From Actinomadura sp. NBRC 104425 (lineage in GTDB: Bacteria > Actinomycetota > Actinomycetes > Streptosporangiales > Streptosporangiaceae), in NCBI RefSeq assembly GCF_030269545.1, contig NZ_BSTN01000027.1:1-64000 (forward strand): a stretch of DNA of 64,000 bases, in the 5' to 3' direction. A model generated the notes under the pieces. The model had not been told where the DNA came from, searched no databases, and worked only from the letters and a program-made list of their open reading frames with translations. Of this stretch, positions 58,990 through 64,000 are shown piece by piece; the first letter of the stretch is position 1, and every line of letters begins with the position of its first letter. The translations under genes and the position numbers were made by a program.

Positions 58990-59850
58990 ATGTCGACCAT
59001 CACCACGGTCCTGGTGACCGGCGCCACCGGTTCGGTCGGGCGGCACGTCGTCGACCGCCTGCTGGCGCGCGGCGTCACCGTCCGGGCGCTCACCCGCGCC
59101 CCGGCCCGGGCGCGGCTGCCGGAGGCGGTCGAGGTGTTCGCCGGCGACCTGACCCGGCCCGACACGGTGCGCCCGGCCGTCGAGGGCGCCGACGGGCTCT
59201 ATTTGTTTCCGGTGCCCGAGACCGTCGAGGAGATCGTGCGGATCGCCGAGAAGGCCGGGGTGCGCCGGGTGGCGGTGCTCTCCTCGCTGACCGCCGGCGA
59301 CGAGGTGCAGGCCAACGCCACCAAGGACCACCACCGCGCGGTGGAGCGCGCCGTGGAGGCCGGGGGCTTCGAGTGGACGCACGTGCGGCCCGGCGAGTTC
59401 GCGGGCAACGTGCTGTGGCGGTGGGGGCCGGCGATCCGCGCCGAGGGCGTGGCCCGGGCCCCCTACGGCGAGTCGCGGCGGGTGCCGGTCCACGAGGACG
59501 ACATCGCCGCGGTCGCGGTCGCCGCGCTGCTGGAGGACGGGCACGCGGGGAAGGCGTACGAGATCACCGGCCCGCAGGTGCTCACGCAGCTCGACCAGCT
59601 GCGGATCATCTCCGAGGTGACCGGCCGCGAGCTGGGGTTCGTCGAGCTCACGCACGAGCAGGCGCGCGAGCTGATGAGCCCGCACGTGCCCGCCGACCTG
59701 CTGGAGGGCGTGCTCGGCTACATGCGCGAGTCGGTCGGCGCCGACCTGAAGGTGCACGCGGACACGGTCGAACGCGTCACCGGGCGGCCCGCCCGCACGT
59801 TCGCCGAATGGGTCGCCGACCACGCCGACGCGTTCCGCCCGGCGAGCTGA
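58990..59850 (+). CDS. NmrA-like NAD(P)-binding protein
   Basis: Atypical SDR of 286 aa with VLVTGATGSVGRHVVDRLLA at the N-terminus. No YxxxK triad is visible; the usual NmrA features are present instead (VRRVAVLSSLTAGDE, WTHVRPGEFAGNVLWRWGPA, VPVHEDDIAAVAVAALL). Such proteins act as reductases, isomerases or redox sensors. A paralog of similar length lies at 61272-62138, with the monooxygenase and HxlR genes between. It ends the SDR/FMN reductase unit. Confidence 0.9.
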   Translation: MSTITTVLVTGATGSVGRHVVDRLLARGVTVRALTRAPARARLPEAVEVFAGDLTRPDTVRPAVEGADGLYLFPVPETVEEIVRIAEKAGVRRVAVLSSLTAGDEVQANATKDHHRAVERAVEAGGFEWTHVRPGEFAGNVLWRWGPAIRAEGVARAPYGESRRVPVHEDDIAAVAVAALLEDGHAGKAYEITGPQVLTQLDQLRIISEVTGRELGFVELTHEQARELMSPHVPADLLEGVLGYMRESVGADLKVHADTVERVTGRPARTFAEWVADHADAFRPAS

Positions 59851-59949
59851 CCACGCCGCGGCGGTGCGGCCGCCGCGCGCATCCGGCACCGGCCCCCGGT
59901 CCGGCTCCGGGCCGGACCGGGGGGTCGCCGCCTGCGCTTCGGCGGACGT

Positions 59950-60360
59950 TCAGGCGGACTCGCCCGCGGCGCGGTCGTAGCGCTGCTGGGCGGCGACGAT
60001 GTCGTCGGTGCGGCAGGTGATCCAGTCGATCAGCGTGCGCAGCAGCGAGGCCAGTTCGCGGCCGAGCGGGGTCAGCGCGTAGGAGACGCGCGGCGGCGTG
60101 CTGGACTCCACGGTCCGGTCGATCAGGCCGTCGCGGATGAGCAGCCGCAGGTTCTGCGACAGCATCTTCTCGCTGATGCCGCCGATGTTGTCGCGGAGCT
60201 GGTGGAAGCGCATCGGGCCCTGGTGCAGCGAGGTGACGATCAGCGTCCCCCACCGGTTCGCCACGTGGTTGAGCACCACGCGGCTGGGACAGTCGTCGAC
60301 GAACGGGCCCTGCCGGCCGCGAGGCGCCACACGTTCCAACTCGGCCTCCATCTCACCCAC
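59950..60360 (-). CDS. HxlR-family transcriptional regulator
   Basis: Winged-helix regulator of 136 aa (GTG 60360, or ATG 60351). The core reads LNHVANRWGTLIVTSLHQGP, MRFHQLRDNIGGISEKMLSQ and NLRLLIRDGLIDRTV with wing PPRVSYALTPLGREL. Cys24 (FVDDCPSR) is at the position used by quinone- and diamide-sensing HxlR proteins such as YodB and QorR. It is divergent from the ABM monooxygenase gene and convergent with the NmrA-like gene. A redox or quinone signal, perhaps the pathway product, may control it. Confidence 0.93.
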   Translation of the reverse strand: MGEMEAELERVAPRGRQGPFVDDCPSRVVLNHVANRWGTLIVTSLHQGPMRFHQLRDNIGGISEKMLSQNLRLLIRDGLIDRTVESSTPPRVSYALTPLGRELASLLRTLIDWITCRTDDIVAAQQRYDRAAGESA

Positions 60361-60393
60361 CTCAATTCTTTCTTATGGGTTTGGAGCTTACCG

Positions 60394-60423
60394 GCAGGTA
60401 GGCGCCTTGTCTCTCGTACCTGC
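60394..60423. promoter_or_regulatory. Inverted repeat, probable HxlR operator
   Basis: GCAGGTA at 60394-60400 and TACCTGC at 60417-60423 are perfect complements with a 16-base spacer. A smaller TACC-GGCA-GGTA overlaps the left arm at 60389-60400. It sits in the 137-base gap between the divergent HxlR and monooxygenase genes, beside an AT-rich segment suitable for promoters. Confidence 0.6.
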
Positions 60424-60497
60424 ACGCCCTATTTTGTCCAGTCGAAGAAAAATTTCGTGATAGGTCGGACTCGTTGCGAATTCATTTTGGAGGCGAC

Positions 60498-61241
60498 ATG
60501 CGGCTCGCCGCACCCCGTCCGTTCGATGTCATGCTCGCCGCGACCGGTGTCACCGTGGTGAGCCACTGGGCCGTCCCCGACCCCGACCGCCAGCGCGAGG
60601 TGGCCGACGCGCTGTTCGCCGCCTGGGAGGCCGGACCGCTGCCGGACGGGCTGCTGTCGGCCGACACCTTCACCAGCACCACTGAAAAACCCCAGGGCGA
60701 GGAGAAGCTGAACACCGAGGACAGCGCGGTCGTCGCGGTGACGCAGTGGCGGTCCGCCGAGGACTACGAGCGCTTGGCGGCCACCGCGCCGCAACCGCCC
60801 GACTTCCCGGGCGTGCGGCGCCCCGAGCCCGTCGTGCACCGGCTCTACCGGGGAACATTCCGCCGCGACCTGCCCACCTCGGTGCCGACCCAGGAGCCCG
60901 CCGGCGGCGCCGACGCCGAGCCCGGCTGCATCTTCATCGCCGAGTTCGAGATGGCCGACACCGAGTCGGCCCAGCTGTGGTCGGATGCGGTGTACGACGC
61001 ACTGGAGGAGGCGGTCGTCCGCAAGGGGGTGCTGCCCGGCTGGATCTCCAGCCACCACTTCCTCAGCCTGGAGGGGCGGCGGGTGTTCCAGTACGCCCAG
61101 TGGGCGTCGCCCGCCGCGCACGAGGAGTTCCTGGAGAGCGACCTGCGGCAGGACGTGCTGCGCCGGGCCGGGGGCCTGTCGAAGGTCAAGAGCGCGCTGG
61201 GCCAGCGGTACGTGCACCACGCCGGGCTGCGGCAGGGCTGA
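60498..61241 (+). CDS. ABM-type monooxygenase, two-domain
   Basis: Protein of 247 aa starting at ATG 60498 (GGAGG five bases upstream). Two dimeric alpha-beta barrel halves are seen: VTVVSHWAVPDPDRQREVAD with VVAVTQWRSAEDYERLAATA, and CIFIAEFEMADTESAQLWSD with VFQYAQWASPAAHEEFLESD. Such fused ABM proteins act as cofactor-free anthrone-type oxygenases in aromatic polyketide pathways. Control by the divergent HxlR regulator is likely. An NmrA-like gene follows after 30 bases. Confidence 0.88.
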   Translation: MRLAAPRPFDVMLAATGVTVVSHWAVPDPDRQREVADALFAAWEAGPLPDGLLSADTFTSTTEKPQGEEKLNTEDSAVVAVTQWRSAEDYERLAATAPQPPDFPGVRRPEPVVHRLYRGTFRRDLPTSVPTQEPAGGADAEPGCIFIAEFEMADTESAQLWSDAVYDALEEAVVRKGVLPGWISSHHFLSLEGRRVFQYAQWASPAAHEEFLESDLRQDVLRRAGGLSKVKSALGQRYVHHAGLRQG

Positions 61242-61271
61242 CGGGCGCCGAGAGCGGAAGGACCACACCTG

Positions 61272-62138
61272 ATGACCACATTGGTGACCGGGGCCACGGG
61301 CAAGGTCGGCCGGCACGTCGTCGCGGAGCTGCGTGCCGCGGGCGAGGACGTGCGGGCGATCAGCCGCAGCCCCGAGGCCCCGGGCCTGCCGGACGACCTG
61401 CGGGTGTACCGGGCCGACCTGGCGCACCCCGGGTCGCTGCTCGAGGCCCTCGCCGGGGTCGAGCGCCTCTACCTGTATCCGTACGCCCCGACCGCGGACG
61501 AGGTGGTCAAGCTGGCCCGCGAGTCGGGTGTGCGCAGGGTCGTCGTGCTGTCGTCGCGTGCGGTGTCCCTCGGCACCGACACCGACCGGCACCTGCCGGT
61601 CGAGCAGGCGGTCGAGGCGTCCGGGCTGGAGTACGCGTTCATCCGGCCCAACGACTTCGCCGCCAACAAGACCGACCTGTGGGGCCCGATGATCCGCGAG
61701 GACCGGACGGTGCGGTTCCCCGACCCCGACGAGATCAGCAACCCGGTGCACGAGCGGGACATCGCCGCCGTGGCCGCCGCCGCGCTGCTGGCCGACGGCG
61801 CGCCCCCGGCGGTGCACGAGGTGACCGGGCCGGAGATCCTCACCCAGCGGCGGCAGGCGGAGCTGATCGGCGAGGCCATCGGCGTCCCGGTCCGGTTCGA
61901 GCCGACCCCGCCGGAGGAGACGCTGCGCCTCCTGACCGCGCAGGGCGGCTGGGTCGCGCAGATGGCCCCGTTCCTGCTCGGCCTGGCGCCGTACTCGGAG
62001 GGCGAGCCGATCCCCGGTTTCAGCCCCGAAGAGCTGAGGGAGATCTGGAAGCCGCGGTCCACGGTGCTGGACGTCACGGGCCGCCCGCCGCGCTCCTTCC
62101 TGGAGTGGGCCCGCGAGCACCGGGCCGACTTCCTCTAA
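61272..62138 (+). CDS. NmrA-like NAD(P)-binding protein (second copy)
   Basis: Atypical SDR of 288 aa: MTTLVTGATGKVGRHVVAEL, VRRVVVLSSRAVSLGTDTDR, EYAFIRPNDFAANKTDLWGP and ISNPVHERDIAAVAAAALLA. It is clearly related to the gene at 58990, sharing the RP(G/N)(E/D)FA and V(P)HExDIAAVA strings. It differs in the C-terminal third (LREIWKPRSTVLDVTGRPPR), so it probably acts on a different intermediate. Its stop overlaps the convergent hydrolase stop by four bases. Confidence 0.9.
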   Translation: MTTLVTGATGKVGRHVVAELRAAGEDVRAISRSPEAPGLPDDLRVYRADLAHPGSLLEALAGVERLYLYPYAPTADEVVKLARESGVRRVVVLSSRAVSLGTDTDRHLPVEQAVEASGLEYAFIRPNDFAANKTDLWGPMIREDRTVRFPDPDEISNPVHERDIAAVAAAALLADGAPPAVHEVTGPEILTQRRQAELIGEAIGVPVRFEPTPPEETLRLLTAQGGWVAQMAPFLLGLAPYSEGEPIPGFSPEELREIWKPRSTVLDVTGRPPRSFLEWAREHRADFL

Positions 62139-63034
62139 GAGCCCGTCCCGTCGGCCTGGTCCGCGTCTTGCGTCTCCCGCGACGCGCCCAGGCACGCGTC
62201 GAAGAACGCCAGCACGCGGGCGTGGTAGGTGCGGGCGACCCGGCTGAGGCTGATGTTGTGGCCGGTGCCCGCCAGGCGTTCGACCCGCACCACCGGCGAG
62301 GACAGGCGCGCGGTCATGTCCCGCAACGTGTCCTCGTCGTGCCGCCACCAGCGCTCGTGCTCGGCGAAGGTGAACCGCACCGGCACCCGGATGCGGCCCG
62401 CCAGCGCGTCGAACCGGCAGGGCCAGCTCGGCACATCCGCCGCCTCGCGCGACGGGAGCGGCCCGGCCAGGTCCCGCGCGAACTGGAAGGTGCCCGGCGG
62501 GTACAGGCCGAGCGGCCCCCAGTGCAGCCGGTGCGCGCCGAACCCTCCGGCGTCCCGGGTCCGCTCCGGGTCGGCCGCCCACCGGTGGCCGACCCCCGAC
62601 ACGTCCACCGCGCGCACGCGGTCGTCCTCGGCCGCGACCAGCAGCGCGACCTTCCCGCCGAGCGAGTGGCCGAGCAGGACGAAGCCCGCGCCGGTGCCGT
62701 GCCGGCCGGCCAGGCCGGTCAGCGCGGCGCGCACCAGCCGAACCTGCTCGGCCAGGCCGGTGCCATCGGGCAGCGCGCCGGCGGACAGGCCGTACCCGGG
62801 ACGGTCCAGCGCGACCGCCAGGTACCCGTGTGCGGCGGCGTGCTCCAGCAGCGACTGGCCCGGCTCGACCTCGCCGTGGAAGTACCGGGCGCGCATCCCG
62901 CCGCCGTGCAGCGCGACGAGGACCGCGCGCGGCGGTCGCCGCGGCGGCGCGGCGAGCAGCCCGGACAGCCGCACCGCCCCGGCGTCAACCGTGATCGGCC
63001 GAACGGACGCGGCCGCCGTCGTGGTGGGTGCCAT
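62135..63034 (-). CDS. Alpha/beta hydrolase
   Basis: Serine hydrolase of 299 aa with oxyanion region ALHGGGMRARYFHGE, nucleophile elbow GHSLGG and a C-terminal His in GTGHNISLSRVARTYH. The acid may lie in FTFAEHERWW or nearby. A GGGAGGAG precedes the ATG. Its start overlaps the 3' end of the ABC ATPase gene by 50 bases, so it is translated from the same minus-strand message. It may cleave an ester in the pathway or detoxify an imported compound. Confidence 0.88.
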   Translation of the reverse strand: MAPTTTAAASVRPITVDAGAVRLSGLLAAPPRRPPRAVLVALHGGGMRARYFHGEVEPGQSLLEHAAAHGYLAVALDRPGYGLSAGALPDGTGLAEQVRLVRAALTGLAGRHGTGAGFVLLGHSLGGKVALLVAAEDDRVRAVDVSGVGHRWAADPERTRDAGGFGAHRLHWGPLGLYPPGTFQFARDLAGPLPSREAADVPSWPCRFDALAGRIRVPVRFTFAEHERWWRHDEDTLRDMTARLSSPVVRVERLAGTGHNISLSRVARTYHARVLAFFDACLGASRETQDADQADGTGS

Positions 63035-64000
63035 GGTCTCCTCCCTGCTGCTCCGGCAGGCGCGGTATCGCGGCGAGCAGCCGCCTGGTGTAGTCCGTGC
63101 GGGGCGCGGTGAACACCTGCTCCACGTCGCCGACCTCGACGATCCGCCCGTCCTTCAGCACCGCCACCCGGTCGCTGACCTGCCGGACGACACCGAGGTG
63201 GTGGGAGATGAACAGGTAGGACAGGCCCAGCTCGGCGCGCAGCCGGGCCAGCAGGTCCAGCACCTGCGCCTGCACCGACACGTCCAGCGCGGACACCGGC
63301 TCGTCGCACACGATGACCTTCGGGCGGGTGGCCAGCGCCCGCGCGATCGCCACCCGCTGCCGCTGCCCGCCCGACAGCCGCGCCGGACGGCGGTCCAGCA
63401 GCCCGGCGTCCAGGCCGACCTGCTCCAGCAGCTCCACGGCGCGGTCGCGGCGGGCCGGACGCGGCAGCCCGCTCACCGCGATCGCCTCCTCCAGGATGCG
63501 GCGGACGTCGAACCGCGGATCGAAGGAGCCGAGCGGGTCCTGGTAGACGACCTGGACGCGGCGGCGGACGGCGCGGCGCTCCCGCGCGGACATGTCCCGC
63601 CACGGCCGCCCCTCGATCAGCACCTCGCCCTCGTCGGGGCGCAGCAACCCGAGCACCAGGCGGCCCAGGGTGGTCTTGCCGGAACCCGACTCGCCCACCA
63701 CCCCGAGCGTCTCGCCCTCGCGCAGCTCGAAGGAGACGTCGTCGGCCGCCCGGCGCGCCCCGTACGCCTTCACCAGGCCGCGCGCCCACACGACCGGCGC
63801 GCCGATCCGCACGGCGGGACGCGCGGGCCGCGGGTCGGCCGCCTCGCGCAGCATGGCGGTGTAGGGGTGCTCCGGCCGGGTCAGCACCCGCTCGGCGGGC
63901 CCCTCCTCGACGATCCGGCCGTCCTTCATCACCAGGACGCGGTCGGCGATCCGCGCCACCACCCCGAGGTCGTGGCTGATGAGCAGCAGCGCCATCCCGT
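62985..64000 (-). CDS. Dual ATP-binding protein of an oligopeptide-type ABC transporter (partial)
   Basis: The gene enters from the right edge. Visible are the end of a first ATPase domain (GMALLLISHDLGVVARIADR, ending PEHPYTAMLREAADP) and a full second domain. The second domain has Walker A VGESGSGKTTLGRL, QVVYQDPLGSFDPRFD, LSGGQRQRVAIARALA, Walker B VIVCDEPVSALDVSVQ and H-loop ISHHLG. This is the fused OppD-OppF type. The N-terminal part, and probably the permease and binding protein genes, lie beyond the window. Being coupled to the hydrolase, it may transport a substrate or product of the polyketide locus, or belong to an unrelated importer. Confidence 0.92.
   Translation of the reverse strand, partial: GMALLLISHDLGVVARIADRVLVMKDGRIVEEGPAERVLTRPEHPYTAMLREAADPRPARPAVRIGAPVVWARGLVKAYGARRAADDVSFELREGETLGVVGESGSGKTTLGRLVLGLLRPDEGEVLIEGRPWRDMSARERRAVRRRVQVVYQDPLGSFDPRFDVRRILEEAIAVSGLPRPARRDRAVELLEQVGLDAGLLDRRPARLSGGQRQRVAIARALATRPKVIVCDEPVSALDVSVQAQVLDLLARLRAELGLSYLFISHHLGVVRQVSDRVAVLKDGRIVEVGDVEQVFTAPRTDYTRRLLAAIPRLPEQQGGDHGTHHDGGRVRSADHG

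Noticed and set aside
1..64000. tRNA, rRNA, riboswitch or complete insertion sequence
   Set aside because: Reading both strands I saw no T-loop/anticodon arrangement, rRNA signature, known riboswitch core, or transposase with terminal inverted repeats; only recombinase debris at the left edge.

Overview
The window is high-GC, gene-dense DNA with many 4-bp ATGA/GTGA start-stop overlaps and frequent GTG starts. With geosmin synthase, type II polyketide genes, Tat and lipoprotein signals and actinobacterial regulator families, it reads as the chromosome of a filamentous actinomycete. A member of the Streptosporangiales such as Actinomadura would fit, but that is inference. No rRNA or tRNA gene was seen.

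Positions 1-9,470 form an accessory region rich in wreckage. The first 300 bases join three gene fragments: a serine recombinase, an efflux adaptor and a histidine kinase. Next comes an intact MacB-like efflux operon (lipoprotein, HlyD-type adaptor, ATPase, FtsX permease) divergent from its two-component system, with four phased 11-bp repeats between them. A three-repeat CRISPR remnant without cas genes, a HAD phosphatase, a decayed TPR regulator, an Mrr-type restriction enzyme and a decayed GntR regulator follow.

Positions 9,540-15,735 are an oligopeptide-type ABC importer operon ending in a sialidase-family gene; its first ATPase gene is frameshifted in the Walker A motif. From 15,860 to 27,560 lie mixed small genes: a PadR/membrane protein pair, a DUF1801 protein, a flavin-type oxidoreductase gene with an in-frame stop, a large LuxR/NB-ARC regulator, a 2-hydroxyacid dehydrogenase, a VOC protein, an S4 RNA-binding protein, an amidohydrolase/monooxygenase pair and proteins of unknown role.

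Positions 27,700-41,600 are devoted to carbohydrate use. A nine-gene minus-strand myo-inositol operon (iolC, aldolase, iolB, iolD, iolA, iolE-like, transporter, iolG, isomerase) is driven from a promoter overlapping a perfect LacI-type operator and diverges from its LacI regulator. It ends at a strong terminator and is followed by a BtpA/SIS pair.

Positions 41,600-46,600 contain regulator fragments, an acyl-CoA dehydrogenase, two secreted proteins, an Lrp regulator and a LysE exporter. Geosmin synthase follows at 46,611-48,872.

Positions 49,070-64,000 are a type II (aromatic) polyketide locus: acyl-CoA carboxylase epsilon and beta subunits, chain length factor, ketosynthase, TcmI-like cyclase, FAD monooxygenase, EthD-like protein and FrnE/DsbA-like protein on the minus strand; then SDR ketoreductase, FMN reductase, two NmrA-like proteins and an ABM monooxygenase on the plus strand, with an HxlR regulator, an alpha/beta hydrolase and a truncated dual-ATPase ABC gene. 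No acyl carrier protein or ring aromatase is visible, so the locus either extends beyond the right edge or relies on genes elsewhere.
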